Below are positions 10,131 to 21,990 of a DNA stretch of 64,000 nt, one piece after another (the stretch's first letter is position 1; each line of letters begins with the position of its first letter). Where the stretch lies: assembly GCA_038503035.1 (NCBI GenBank), contig JAVSML010019224.1:62001-126000 (forward strand), read 5' to 3'. Source of the DNA: Crocodylus rhombifer (Eukaryota > Chordata > Crocodylia > Crocodylidae). A program made the translations under genes and the position numbers. The notes beneath the pieces were generated by a model, which was not told the origin of the DNA, did not search any database, and worked only from the letters and a program-made list of their open reading frames with translations.

Positions 10131-10830
10131 TGATATCCAGATACAGCAGCCCACTACATGCTGATGAATGCTAAGGTCTATGTAGAACCCTAGCATCTGG
10201 TGTTTTTTGCAGCTCTGGCATCCTTGACTATGTTATAAAATGAGCTAGTGCTTATATTTCTGGCCTTGTTTTTCTTTTTCCGAAATAACTCAGTTCTGTG
10301 TGATCCTATCTGTTGAGCAAAGGAAATGCAACAAGTGGCTTTGGTACTGTGAAGGGCACTGTTAGTAATTTTAGTGTATGCTTCCCAACTCCTAAGAAGG
10401 GTCAGTGGGGGTCTCCATTATGTACAGTCTGGAGCCTGTTACAGTCTTCTCATATGATCTAATCCTCTGCTTGGACAGCCTCCAGTGTACAAGCAACTGA
10501 AAATCTACAGCCTTTGGAATTGATTTCCTGAATCGGGAAAGGTCTGCTTGGCCTCCAGATGACATGTATGTCCGGAGCATTCAGTGCAACAACATGATTT
10601 GCAGAGACAAGAGAGAACTTGCTTCATTTCAGAGTTTTCAATTAGTTTTTTAATAATTTGATATCTTTACTTTTTTTTTGAGGGGGGAATAAAGTCACTG
10701 TCACATACTAGTGACCAACTGAGTAAGCATTACTAATAACAATCCTTTGTCCTTCTCTAGCCGTCACCATCTGAGGATAACAGAAGGGTTTACAAACATT
10801 AAGACAGACAATATACGTGCATAGCTATTA
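10131..10830. other. No gene seen
   Basis: Unremarkable sequence with no recognisable repeat, exon or long open frame. Confidence 0.6.
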
Positions 10831-11199
10831 TTATAATTAGGGATTTACGTGAATCACGGTTTTGTGGATTTTGCAGAAATTGTGAAATTGGGCAAACTTT
10901 GTGAAATCCTGGGGGGGACTTACTAAAAATAAAATGCTGCTCTCCCACTGATTGGCTTAGAGAGCTGCTTGTTATGCATCCCCACCGCTTTCCACCAATC
11001 AGTGGCAAGGGGTCAGGGCTGTATGATGGACTGTCCTTTCCACCAATCAGTGGTGGGAGTGAGGCCACCAGGGCCCCTCAGGCAATCAGTGGCATGGGGG
11101 GCACCATGCAAAGCCCGCGAAAATGGCAACTGGCCCTGCAATCTGCCCCTGAAATCGGCTGGCCATCTCCTCAAGTTGGGTAGACCCACCTAATTATAA
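10831..11199. mobile_element. MITE with tandem CCAAT-box repeats
   Basis: Terminal inverted repeats TTATAATTAGG (10831-10841 and complement 11189-11199) bound a 369-bp unit. Inside, the 9-11 base word CAATCAGTGG occurs four times: complement form at 10945-10955, then 10992-11005, 11040-11053 and 11081-11092. Each includes a canonical CCAAT or ATTGG core, and three have the form CCACCAATCAGTGG or its complement. The spacing is irregular (about 40-50 bp). Confidence 0.5.
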
Positions 11200-14100
11200 C
11201 CGTTTTACAGATGGGGAAACAGAAGACTAAAGTGCAAAGAAATGGCTTGCCAAATTTTACAGTGGGGCTGTATCTTCTTCAGAAAAAGGGCATAGTTTTA
11301 ACCCTAGTCTTGACCACTTAACATGGGGTTAAACAGTAATAAACTGTTTCACTAGTACTGTAACACTAGCTAGTTAGTATGTTAAAATGTGTATTTGTTT
11401 TAGGAAAAGGCCTGGGTGGCAGAGTTGAGAAAAGGTTTCAAGAGCTGTGATCCCTAGTTCTCTGCTCTGAGAAGTAGAGTTCTTCCCAGGAGTGTTGTAT
11501 ACCTTGCAAGTGCCATTCTCTTCTCTTGCAACATGTAACAGCAAGTCTGAGATCAAGGGCTATATGAGCAATGTCTTCTTGGGGTCACTGGAAGAAGCCT
11601 TGGTTAATGGATACCCAGGTGCTGATAGAGTTCCAAATACCTCTGTATAAAAACAATTCTGTCTGGAGCCTTAGTGGCCTATTTTAAAATGAGTTAGCAG
11701 TCCCAGTCCAGCTTTTAGCAGGACAGGGAGTCTGAATCAACAACCCTGGCAATAAGAATGGTTGCTAGTTATCTTTGCAGGTATTACTGGAAAGGAGAAG
11801 ACTGAATGGGTGGTGAAGACTGAAGTCTTCTTCCACACCCAGAAATAGTCCTTCCAGGGCAGGTGTCAGGCACATTTTCAGAGGGTAGTATATCAGAAGC
11901 TTTCCTTGATGCTATGTGTGAATAAGTAGAACAACAAAGATGATCTGCTGGTCCCTTTACCAGCATTACATTCACTAAAATTTTATGAAAAGAAAAAATA
12001 GCTGTCCTATTTGCATCCTGTAGTGATAATGCATGGAATTTCCCTATGCCCATTAAATAGAGAGAAGAAGAGAAAGGAATTTTTTCTCTTTGTGCTTATT
12101 CATAATACATAAGGAGCAACAACTTATAGGCATGAACTGTAAAGGCTGTCAAAATCTATAAGCCATCCTCATTTTCCCTCTTCATTCTTTCCAAACTGGG
12201 CTTTTAAAATGGTAAACTAGAAGTTTCACACCTGCTCTATCTATGGCATTTCTGAGGGTTAAGACTGATCTCCAGAAAGAAGCTGCACTTTCAGTATGAA
12301 GCAGCATTTGGCAAAGGGAAAAGCAACCTTAGAGAGAAAGTGCTGCTTCCCACGGAACTGGACTATATATCTCAGACCCATTACACAGGTGCTGATCCCA
12401 CAGAACACTAATATAGATCCTGTTGTAACCCATCACTGTGTTGAAGAGAGGTAAGGACTGTTTCTAAACTTTCATAGATCTGGACAACTGAGGGTTTTCC
12501 CCCCCCGGAAAATAACCCCCAAAATAGCATATATTTTTGTGGATCTTAGTTCTTTTATCCTTCTTTCACTTTTTGAACTTCTGTGTCACTCTCAAATACA
12601 TTTGATGTCAAATAAAAATATTTAAGTTTCAAGTTTAATACTAAAAACATAAACTACAACTTTTAGGCTATTAATTAAAATATCAGCGATTAAAAATTAG
12701 AAGAGAACTGATGCCAACTTTGGAGTTTCCTATGTTTAATAAGAAGCAGTAAGAAAATCATAGAACTGGCTGGAAGCCTAAAGGAGAATGTATGGAGACA
12801 TTGGTTATTGTAGAGAGGATGTACATAATGCACGGAGTCAATTGTTATTTGATATATTGAGTAAGAGTTAACTGTAAGATATGACTTTGGCTTTCTAGAA
12901 GAAAACGGAAAGTGTGCAAGACAGTGACCTGTAGAAATACCTGGATGTAGTAAGTACTGAACTGGAAGCAAATGCAGTGTTACTGTTCTGTATCAGGAGT
13001 TAGGCAGCACAGGTGCATGGTGCAAACTATCTTGCACTCTGTAAGCATACTTTTAGCTACAATCTAATAGAAGGTAAGAAGGATAGTTACTTGATAGCAT
13101 GACTAATTCATCTAATTTTTCATTGTTCACAATATTAGATTTAGAAGGTTACTTTTCATTCTAACTTTAATAAATATGCAAGCTTCTGATCAATACTGCA
13201 AACAGGTGGTTAGTGTTTAGTTACTACCAGATGTCTATGTTATCTGCATCAACATTTCTAAAATTAAAGGATGTGAAAAGAAAGAAGAGCTTGAAGAGAC
13301 TAAAATAATGAAGAAATGATTCCTCTAAAGTAAAACGTAAGCATTGTCAAGAACAGTTAAGTAGCAAGATAAATAAATTTACACTCATCCCCAAAAGAAA
13401 ATTAGTTTCTTCAGATCAAATAAATGAAAATTTTATCTATTGAAGGGGAAGAACAGAAAGTTGTTTTGATTGCCTCGCCAGTGAGACATGTCAGTGTCAT
13501 TAGAATGCACCACAGTGAAATGTGCATCCCTGGAATTGGTCTTCCACAGCTCTTCAACAGTAGCTTCCTTTCAGATCAGTCTCTGTTCATCTTTGGCAAC
13601 CACAATATGACAAATCAATTGGCAGCTATGTCTTAAAAAACAGAAAGGCAGAACCTTGAATCTGATAGAAAGTTGCAACCTTTTTTCTTCTAAAAACATC
13701 ACCTCACCTTCCATATAGCACAAATTGAGCAATTTTAAAGTGATTGAAGACCTTTGCCCTGAATATACTACTGCAGACAGATTTAAATGTGTAGTTCCAT
13801 ACTAGATTGCAAGTGAAGACATCAAGAAAAACATTAGAGGAAAAGCTACAAGAATCAACTTTGACATTAAGACAAGATAGTTGAACATGAGGAATGATAC
13901 AATAATGGATATAAGCATCCAAAAAAGAAAAATGAGTTCCTACTTAATACTGTTGATTTTGTCTGAAAAAAGTGCAGAATATTGCATCTAGGTTGCTGAA
14001 GATGCCATCCAGTTATATAGTAGAAAACTGTAACAAGTAGATCTTTGTTATTACTCAGATGATGAAAAAGGAATGTAAAAGAATGAAGACTATTCACTTG

Positions 14101-14794
14101 CAATCAGCCTAAACTTTTGTACTATGATGGTCACGTACTATTTAAATATCATTGAGAAAGAAGTTAACATCTCATGCAGTCAGCACATTGCAGAAGTTCA
14201 AAAGTTCTTTTGCACCCATCATTTTCATAGTTGATTCAAAAGTGAGAATTAATGGGTCATCATCCCAATGATATTCAGTGGAAAGGTTGGTCTGATTTTC
14301 ATTAACACTAAAGTGGTCTGTTTCACAGTATATATTTGCTTGAAACACCTTTTAAGTCCATTCTGTGAACTAAAAAATAGAATTTTGATTAAAACATAGC
14401 AAGCATTTTACAGTTTGAGTTTAACAGAGGCACTATAGTTACAAAAACAATTAAATGACATTTTTGAGCAACTGACAGTCCACTGGTCAGATGACTCTTC
14501 TGTCACAATCACAGCTGAAATTTAGCTTGATCTAATTAATAACAATAAACTAGAATAATTCAGGAAACAATGCTTTTAAAAGTTACAAATACCATAATTA
14601 GTCAGCACCACTGATCCTTTATTTAAAAGGTCATAGTGTAAGCCCAGAATGGGAAGAAGACACTGAAATGAGTTTGATAAAACATAATCTCTTTCCTTTT
14701 GTTTTAGCATTTAAAAATGAAGATCCAGATTTCTACCTGAAATATTTGGAAAGGAGGTTGTTACATTTTATTATGTTACTATTGTAGAAAGATA
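11200..14794. other. No gene seen; AT-rich, mostly single-copy-looking
   Basis: About 3.6 kb of AT-rich DNA. Open frames are short and have no recognisable domains. No LINE, SINE or hAT signature was recognised. Confidence 0.6.
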
Positions 14795-14802
14795 GGATAG
14801 CA

Positions 14803-15030
14803 CAGGGGTCAGCAATGTTTTTGGGCAGAGTGCAAAAAGACCCACAACCTCAACTTGTAAGATGTTGGCATACCAGGGGTAGACAGTGGGAGAGCTGCGA
14901 GGGGCCTGATCCCTGTTGTGCCAGTGCAGCACCAGCCCCTTCCTCACTGTCTGCCCCAAGGTGCATGTGCCAAGCAAAATGCCTTTGTGTGCCATGCTCT
15001 GGCACCTGTGCCAGGAGTTGCCTACCCCTG
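14803..15030. mobile_element. Short hAT-type DNA transposon (228 bp)
   Basis: Termini CAGGGGTCAGCAA and the complement of CAGGGGTAGGCAA form hAT-style inverted repeats. The element is flanked by 8-bp near-identical direct repeats, GGATAGCA (14795-14802) and GGATAGTA (15031-15038), the target-site size of hAT transposases. Far too short to code for a transposase, so it is a non-autonomous copy. Confidence 0.88.
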
Positions 15031-15399
15031 GGATAGTAGAATCACAGAAGACAAGACTGTTAAAATTAGAAAGCTACTATTCTTTAAAAGATCTGCAGTC
15101 TTGTCTGGCCAGCTCAGTACCAGTTGACCATGTTGTTATCACATTCAGATTGATTTGGTATTTTGTATTAGCTTACTGATAGGTGCTGAGAAAAAATAAA
15201 TTAGTGTCAATGAAGGTGTTATTATAGTGCAGAATACCAGCCTTTTGAGATTGGTGAAGGTCATATCTATAGCTAGCACTGCCATGTTGAAAAGTATTCC
15301 TGTGAGGATGTATTTGTGGTACAAGGGATGCCCTTATTGAGAAAGAAAAGGAAATGTTGAAGTGTTATCTTGAGGATTGGGAGAAGAACCCAGGCTGTG

Positions 15400-15640
15400 A
15401 AGGGCATGTCTCTACAATTGACTCACTGTACCAGATTGTGTTGTGCTGTAACACACTGCTTTACTCCAAGTATGCTACCTCCTGAACTGGAAGTAGTGTC
15501 GCCTTTTAACACTGCTGTAGGCAGGCTAATTAGCTCTAATTCAGATCAGAGCTAATTAATCTGGGGACACTGCCCTGTGAATGTGGTTCTACTACTTTCA
15601 GTTTGGGAAATGGCATGCAGAGAGCAGTGTGGCATATTTT
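15400..15640. mobile_element. Hairpin MITE, diverged
   Basis: Centre palindrome AATTAGCTCT/AGAGCTAATT lies near 15528-15557. Outer sequences (CTGCTTTACTCCAAG... on the left, ...GGCATGCAGAGAGCAG on the right) are diverged reverse complements. The layout resembles the other hairpin MITEs at 4.9, 21.6 and 48.3 kb. Confidence 0.45.
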
Positions 15641-15649
15641 GACATACTG

Positions 15650-17180
15650 GCACTGAATGGCCATGGTTGAGACCTGCTGTAACTCTGTTCAGGGCTTCAA
15701 GACTGGAATTCTAGAACGCCAGTCGGCGTTACCTGTGTTCTCACTTCAGCTGTGAGCGACTGGTGGGAAATGCAGCCCTGGCCTCAGGTAAGGCATGCTG
15801 AGACAAGGGGGTGCATAAGTTCTGCCTTCTAGATTAAGAAAAGTTTTCGAGGAAGCCAAAAAGGTTGAAAAATCCCTCCTAAAAAGGAAGAAAATGTCTG
15901 GTTTTTTGTTCAGTATTAAAGGAAGGCAGTAAAAGATAAGGGTGCTCAACACCTTGCTGAATCATGCCATATTGGCAGAACTAGTAGTGACAGAATTAAT
16001 ATTGCCAAAGACTCTCCATTTTAAGACACTATTTTCATCTGCTTTAATCATTATTAAGCTTTAAATATTTGAGTTGAATTTTTCCATGTTGGATATCTGC
16101 TTATAGTTAACTTCAATTTCAACAAAAGTAGCCCACCTGTTTCTGAGATATGGGTTAGAGGAAAAGATATTGTTTTGCCAGTGTTAAAATATTCTTACAA
16201 CTGTTTCGTTCACTTCATGTTCTAGAGAAATAATGTAAAACCTGGACTTTTGCTGCCCCTATGATGGTCTGCCCTAATCTGGCCAAATTATGAAGAAAAT
16301 CACTGAGTGCATGCTTTCAGTTGAGGTTCATTAGAAGTTGGTAGCTGGCTAAATACCCCAGCTGTTCTTTTTCTACTTGACATGCTTTCTTCCCACAGAA
16401 CCAGTGGTAATGGTCAACCCGACAGAGCTCCCTGAGCTTAATCCAGCCAGTACCAACCAAGAACTTCTTGCATTTGTTTTTTATGGCTGCCAGAGGGTGC
16501 TCTTGTTCTATCTCTCATGCTTTCAAGGCTTCCCCTCTCCTCTCCTCCTTCCTGACATACAGGGAGCCTGGAGAAGCAGGAGGAAGGAGGCTGACTGGAA
16601 TACAGAGGGATGAACAGCAGAGAGGGGTGGGAAGCATGGAAGAGATGCAGCTGTGTGGAAAGATATGGGAAGGGAAAGCTGGACAGGTTGGCACTGGGGG
16701 CAGGGGAGGGTGGGCAAGAAGACAAGAACAGGAAAGTATTTCACCACTGTGGGAAAAATGCCATCCAGAATCTGAGATTGAACTTGAGATTGATGCAACA
16801 ATCTCCTGAGCTTTAACTATGTTCCCCTTTTTTCCCATTTAATGAAAAGAGTTCCAGTATTTCTCTGTTATCAGAAAATCTCTCTGAAGCCTCCCAGTGA
16901 AGTACATCTCATTCCCCTTCAGTGTCTCTGCCACAAAGTAACAAATGAACTACTACTACCAAGATGGCAGCTAGCTGTTGACCATGCTATCTTTACTGAG
17001 CATGCTTACCTCATACAGGACCCCAAGCCAACCACAGTGGTGTCTAAGTGGTAGAGGTCTGTGCTGTGCATCTAAAGTTTCCAACCTTATTACTACTGAC
17101 CTTGTGGAAATCAGTCTGTTTCCATGTAATACAAATCTGTGGATTCCTGCCTTCCTTTTTCAGTTACTGTTTAATTCTAT
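15650..17180. other. No gene seen; includes a purine-rich patch
   Basis: The 16.55-16.73 kb part is strongly purine-rich on the + strand, which yields several overlapping long frames on both strands without domain content. Nothing else recognised. Confidence 0.55.
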
Positions 17181-17461
17181 GATACTGGAAGGATGATAAT
17201 ATTGTGCCAGTGTTCAGAAAGGGCAAGCAGTTGACCAAGGGGTCTATAGTCATCTTAGCCTGATGTCAGTCCTTGGCAAAATAATGGAAAAGCTGACTCG
17301 GGTTTCATCAAAAAATAATTAAAGAATGGAGTATAATTAATGCCAGTCAACATGGACTTATGGAAAAATTGGTTGTCACACCTAGTTTAATTTTTTTGAT
17401 AAAATGACAAATTGGGCTGATCAAATAATGTTGTTAATATATTTAGATTCTTGTAAGAGAA

Positions 17462-17628
17462 GGTTTGGCAGTCTATGGCCTGTGGGCTGTATCTGACTCT
17501 CAGAGTCGTTTGATCTGGACTGTGAATATTGGGCTTCAACAGCAGGTGCTCTAGTGCTGGCCTGCCTCCCTGCCTCTGACCCAAACTGGATCACTCCTGC
17601 CTACAGCCTGAAAAGATTGCCTAGCATT
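17462..17628. mobile_element. hAT-like fragment nested in the L3-like LINE
   Basis: The text switches from LINE to a sequence of the form GGCAGTCTATGGCCTGTGGG...CCTACAGCCTGAAAAGATTG and back to LINE at AAGGCTTTTGA, within the RT motif A region. CAG/ATGGCCTGTGGGC words are common near hAT ends in these genomes. Exact ends and target duplication are not clear. Confidence 0.45.
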
Positions 17629-18354
17629 GCTATAAGGCTTTTGATTTGGAACCAAACAACGTTATGTTTAAAGAAACAGCACTGCACGATATCAACAAAG
17701 TATATGTTAAAAAGAAGATGTGGCTGGCTGAACTGAGCTCAGAAAAGTAGTTGTCAATGAAAAGTCATCATCAAGTGGGGGTGTTTCTAGTGGAGTTCCG
17801 TAGGGATTGGTAGTAATGCTATTCAACATTTTCATTAATCATCAAGAAGCAAATTTAAAACCAATGTGGATAAAATTTTTGGATGGCACAAAGATTGGTG
17901 GAGTGCTAAGTAATGATAAAGCTTCATGTGGGGCTCCCTGGGCCCATTCAAACAAAATATAGCTAAATGCGAGGCTGTCTGTCTAAGAACAAAGAGTATG
18001 TACTGTGTCTATAAACTAGGGGGCTGAATCCTGAAAAGCATTGATCCTGAAAGAGTTGAAGGGTCACAGTGAACAAGCAGTTGCACATAACCTCCCAGTG
18101 TCATGCTATAGCAAAAAATGGGTAAATTGAATAAGGATGTAGATAGCAGGAATAGGGATGATTTTAACTCTGGATATGGCCTTGGTGAGTTTCATACTGT
18201 GAAACCGTGAAGAGTATAAATGTTTTGAAGAATATTGAAAACTTCAAATGGATATAGAGTCACAAAAGTTATTCAGGGGCTGAAGAAATGGTTGACAGAG
18301 AGAAAATTAAAGAGCTCTATCTGTTTAGTTTACCAGAAAGATAGAGTGGTGATT

Positions 18355-18456
18355 GGCTTAGAGCAGGGATGTCAAACTCATCCAGCCACAGACTGACCCC
18401 CCTACCATTCATCCGGCACATGGAGCTAGATGAATTTGACATCCCTGCTCTAAGCC
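18355..18456. mobile_element. Palindromic hAT-like element
   Basis: Arms 18355-18382 and 18429-18456 are reverse complements at 27 of 28 positions (GGCTTAGAGCAGGGATGTCA and complement) around 46 bases. The core CAGGGATGTCAAACTCATC is a hAT-like terminus. The flanking eight bases (GCTTAGAG / CTCTAAGC) are inverted instead of directly repeated, so they look like part of the arms and not like a normal hAT target duplication. Confidence 0.6.
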
Positions 18457-18774
18457 GGGTAAATGAAATCGACCTAAGCTCTTTAATTTTTTATTTCTCA
18501 AGCCTTTTGTCCAGCCCTTGAATAATGTTTGTGGGAAGAAGGGAAGGGAGGCATGGGGGAGGGGGCCCATGGGCCTGATCTAGCCTGCTAGCTGATCCCA
18601 TGCCAGGAGTATGCACCATGCGCTATGTGGGTCTTCTCAGGTACTAAAAAACTCTTCAGCCTAGGGGAAAGACAACAAGAGACAAAAGGTAGGAGCTGAA
18701 ATCAGACAGATTCAAATTAGAAATAAGGCTCTATTTTAAGGTCTTCAGATCAAACCTAGCATGTGGTGAAATAA

Positions 18775-18890
18775 ACTGTTGCCTGCAAAAGCGCATGCTT
18801 CTCTGAACCAATTAGTCTATTAAGCACCACCCTGCTCTACCTTTGCCAGACTTCAGTCTAACATGGCTAACCATCTCTCATATCAAACCT
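18775..18890. repeat. Interspersed repeat fragment (TCTAACATGGCTAACC type)
   Basis: Contains GCAAAAGCGCATGCTTCTCT, AATTAGTCTATTAAG and AGTCTAACATGGCTAACC. The order of blocks resembles the repeat at 41.2 kb (AAAGCTTACAAAG..., TTGGTCTAATAAAAG..., ACATGGCTACAACC), which suggests a related family. Confidence 0.45.
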
Positions 18891-19151
18891 TGAAGCCTGT
18901 GTGGACAGTATGCTTTAGTTAAGCAGAACCTATTGGGCTTAATAATGGGATAAATGGATAAAATTTAATGGCCTGTGACATACAAGAGACCAGTTAAGAT
19001 GAACTTAGGTTCTGGCCTCAAAATTGACAAAAAAATGTAGGAAATTGCATCAAAACATGAACGTTACAGTTGCAAAGTTATGCACACAAAAGTTAGGAAT
19101 TGGCAGAATTTAGGTTTTCTTTGCAACCTTGATTCTGCTCCCTTGTGTCTG

Positions 19152-19264
19152 AGAATCATAGAAAATAGGATTGTCAGGGATATTGAGAAGTCATTGATTC
19201 CATCTCCCAGCCCCAAGGTAGGGTAGCTTTATACAAACCATTCCTGGCAGATATTTGTTTAACT
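19152..19264 (-). mobile_element. CR1 LINE 3' end fragment
   Basis: Begins with GAATCATAGAAAATAGGATT, the complement of a CR1 tail, followed by a diverged 3' UTR. A further CR1-like piece (CTAGCCTGTTCTTAAAAAACTTCACTGACAGAGATTC) lies at about 19546-19582, so a younger sequence interrupts it. Confidence 0.7.
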
Positions 19265-19545
19265 GAGTAGTTCTCAGTGGGTGCCTTGAGATACTTTTAA
19301 GTGCCTCAGGGTGCCATGCAATATTATCACTGTTAGATATGCAAACATGATTCACAAGATAAACACATAGACTTCATATAGGAATTCACAGTTTTAAAAA
19401 CATTCTGAACTTTTGCAGTCTTTTTGAGCTCTTTCCAACAGAAGAATTACTATATTATTTTTCTATCGTCAAAAACCATGTGAAAACTAAGAGTTGGCAT
19501 TTTCTGAGGGATGCCTTAAATCTAAAAATGTTAAGAATAATTGAT
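19265..19545. mobile_element. hAT-like insertion within the CR1 fragment
   Basis: Starts AGTAGTTCTCAGTGGGTGCC and ends GGGATGCCTTAAATCTAAAA...TTAAGAATAATTG. The TTCTCA / TTAAGAAT termini are hAT-like, and it separates two collinear CR1 pieces. Target duplication is not visible, so the class is tentative. Confidence 0.45.
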
Positions 19546-19777
19546 CTAGCCTGTTCTTAAAAAACTTCACTGACAGAGATTCATGTCTGTGCATTATGAT
19601 ACGGACCTAAATCCAATTTCAGCTTTAGATGGATAAATAGCATGCACATGCCTAACTTTACTTTGTTAAGTGGCATTTTGGGCCACTTACATGGATTTTG
19701 CATTTTACTCCCCCCAGCAAGGTGCATAACTATGTACATTGCAAAAAGCCATGATGGAAGACCTCTCACTTTTTAGC

Positions 19778-20117
19778 TCAATAGCCTAGTGGTTAGGGCC
19801 CATGCACAGGGAATGGGTCCCTCACCAAGAAGAGGTTTGAGCAAAAGTTGGTGCCCTGGGCAAAACCCAGCAAGAGAGTGGGATGGGGGGACACACACAA
19901 TTTCGAGAGAGGAGGGAGAAGGCATGTGTTTCTGAAAGCTGAGAGGGCACAAGGGTTCCAAGAGTGGGAAAACGGGGGACATGATTCTGAGAGTTGGGTG
20001 GGGGGCCCAACAGCAGTCTTACCTACTCCAGTGACTCCTAAATAATCCCTGATTGAGCTGCTGCTGCCGTTGTCTCCACCACCACCACATACTCTGCGCA
20101 TCCCAACTATTTCTCTT

Positions 20118-20158
<41 letters not shown>

Positions 20159-20325
20159 GGACTGTTTTGAAGTTCCTGGCATGGGTAAGCTGCAAGGCTG
20201 CTCTTCTACCTGGGTGTGGACTCTTCAGGGGCAGCGGGAGATTCTGGCACCTCTCCTAACTTTGAGCCCAGGGTGGGTGCCCCTCTTGCCCACCCCTAGT
20301 TATGCTACTGGGTTTGAACCTACAT
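19778..20325 (+). repeat. tRNA-derived SINE relic split by a later sequence
   Basis: TAGCCTAGTGG (19782-19792) is a perfect match to the RNA polymerase III A-box consensus and is followed by TTAGGG. A B-box-like GGTTTGAACCT lies at 20311-20321, followed by the usual ACATTTCC. In a tRNA-type SINE these boxes are about 30-45 bp apart; here they are about 520 bp apart, which suggests insertion of the intervening DNA, including the CAG tract. It could also be two unrelated fragments. Confidence 0.35.
20121..20157 (+). repeat. (GCA)12 trinucleotide microsatellite
   Basis: Twelve uninterrupted GCA units followed by G. It gives poly-Gln or poly-Ala in translation, but the surrounding sequence shows no coding signature and appears to lie within a transposon insertion. 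Confidence 0.97.
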
Positions 20326-20344
20326 TTCCTATTTTTTAGCCATT

Positions 20345-21200
20345 TTTCTTAATGACCAGGCCATGGACTAGGCTGGGCCAAGAGCACCCTTCACCCCTCC
20401 TATTGGTACTGCCACTGAGCAGCCAAGAAGGGAAGATATTTTGGGCCAAAGGACAGTGAGTCAAAGGCTACATGTCTCAGTAGGCCTCGCTATGGAAGGG
20501 ACAGGAATTCTGGGTTCTGACTCTGGCCTTCAGTGGGGCAGACTGTCCAGCTGCTGTCTATCCATTTTATCCAATTATTATTAAATATAAAATGTAAAAA
20601 TATCACTGGGGCTAGGGGCAGAGGTCAGAATCCAAGAAGCTCTCTCTTTCAGGGTAGTAGCTTAAACATGGGGCAGTTAGGCTGAAAGTTGAGGGGGGGT
20701 TGCTCTTCCTTTAGCATCAGGTAGTTACTAGCTGCATTTTTTCCACAGTTAGTATGTCAGGGATTTGCACAGAGTTTAAATGCCTACGTGGGTGGAAGAA
20801 GAGTGCTACAGAGTGTAAGTGGCCAGAGTGGATCAGGCAAGACAGGGAGTAGCATCTAAATTCAAAGTGGCCTAAACGCCACTTATCTGTGGCTAAAGTT
20901 AGGTAGGTAAATATCACTTAGCCGCCTAAAGGGAATTTGGATTTGTGCCATAGTCTTTAATTATCTGTTCGCAAACTACTTATTCCAGAGAACCTTTTCC
21001 TCATTCTCTGCATAACTTTCATGGTGTCCAGGGAATGATCAAGTTTTGTTTTTTAGTGAATGATTGCCTGTAGGATTTATGCCTCATTTGTTGCACAATT
21101 TGGAAAGTGCGTAGGTGAATGAGGCAGGCTAGTAAAGGGGCAGAAAGATGCTTTTGTGGATAACGCAGTTGAATGCCACCCTAGACATAATGTATGATCA
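20345..21200. other. No gene seen; possible old SINE/MITE tail
   Basis: The 20.71-20.95 kb part contains words such as AGCCGCCTAAAGGGAATTTGGATTTGTGCC that recall widespread sauropsid repeats. No structure supports a firm call. Confidence 0.4.
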
Positions 21201-21990
21201 TGCCATTCAAATCTAGATCATACTGGATGCATCTACATGTGCAATTAATGTAGACCAGTAGACTTTTTGCTCCCAGGCACACCATTTGAACATGCACGTG
21301 GGAGCGAAAAATTCCGGTGCAAATTGCTCTGTAGTTTATCTGCGTGCACCACCTGGAGCCCAATCAAAGCAGTCCAGTCTGGCAGGTGCCCCAGGGGGGC
21401 TTAGGGTCCTTCAGTGTGGGGGTTGGCTGCCCTGCACTGAAACACCCTGTGCCCCAACCAGCTGGAGCAATATCTACACGTCCTGCTGTGCATGAAAAAA
21501 CTCTGCAGAAGGCTAGTACTTGTATTTTACAAGACTGTCCTGCTGTGGAGTTTATTAGTTTTGTGTGCTCTAATAGAGATGCATGTGTTTGATGCATGCA
21601 ACTGAGATGTTTACTGCACAGTTAATCAGTCAACTGTGCAGTAAACATCTTGTGTAGATGTGTCCACTGGCTGCATCTACACAAGATGTTGACTGGCTGC
21701 GTCTACATGAGACGCTGATGAGATGCATCTACATAAGACAGTTGTACTGCACAGTCATTTAATACTTGTATAAAGGGTGCATGGACTTCTCTTGTATAAA
21801 CTAGTATTAAATGATTGTGCAGTAACCCAAGTTACTGCGCAGTAGTGCCAACAAACAGCTTTATTGTGACATTATTGTGCAGTAGCCCAAGACTACTGTG
21901 CAGTAGTGTTGCATCACGGTTTCTGTCACGCGATGTTACCGCACAGTAGTCTTGGGCTACTGCTTATTCAGCGTCTTGTATAGGCACGGC
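21200..21990. mobile_element. MITE with clustered hairpins (TACTGCRCAGTA family)
   Basis: Three nested inverted repeats lie side by side: a perfect 19-bp hairpin AGATGTTTACTGCACAGTT at 21605-21650 (8-base loop), imperfect arms at about 21748-21778/21800-21833, and arms at about 21882-21920/21926-21963 (AGTAGCCCAAGACTACTGTG). The word ACTGTGCAGTA recurs in all. The edges carry ATCTACA / TGTATAGGCACGGCC sequences. The element at 48.3 kb shares the core words, so this is a dispersed family. Confidence 0.6.

Larger units (their letters stand above)
17180..18775 (+). mobile_element. L3-like LINE (CR1 clade), old and interrupted
   Basis: Degenerate pieces of RT are readable in order on the + strand: QHGLMEKLVVT (template-grip region, about 17350), a KAFD-like block at about 17633, SGVP-like and LFNIF (about 17785-17840), and a degenerate motif C region (FLDGTKIGG, about 17878). 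The 3' part contains the typical CTTCAGCCTAGGGGAAAGAC and AGACAGATTCAAATTAGAAA blocks. These match the L3 branch of CR1-like LINEs. Frameshifts and stops abound. Two later insertions interrupt it, near 17462-17628 and from about 18355. Confidence 0.75.

Noticed and set aside
16438..16838. Cluster of overlapping frames around 100 codons on both strands
   Set aside because: Explained by a stop-poor purine/pyrimidine-biased patch; no domain content.
19793..20259. Poly-Gln and poly-Ala proteins across the CAG tract
   Set aside because: The runs are a translation of the microsatellite; flanking codons show no conserved protein and the locus appears to be a transposon insertion.
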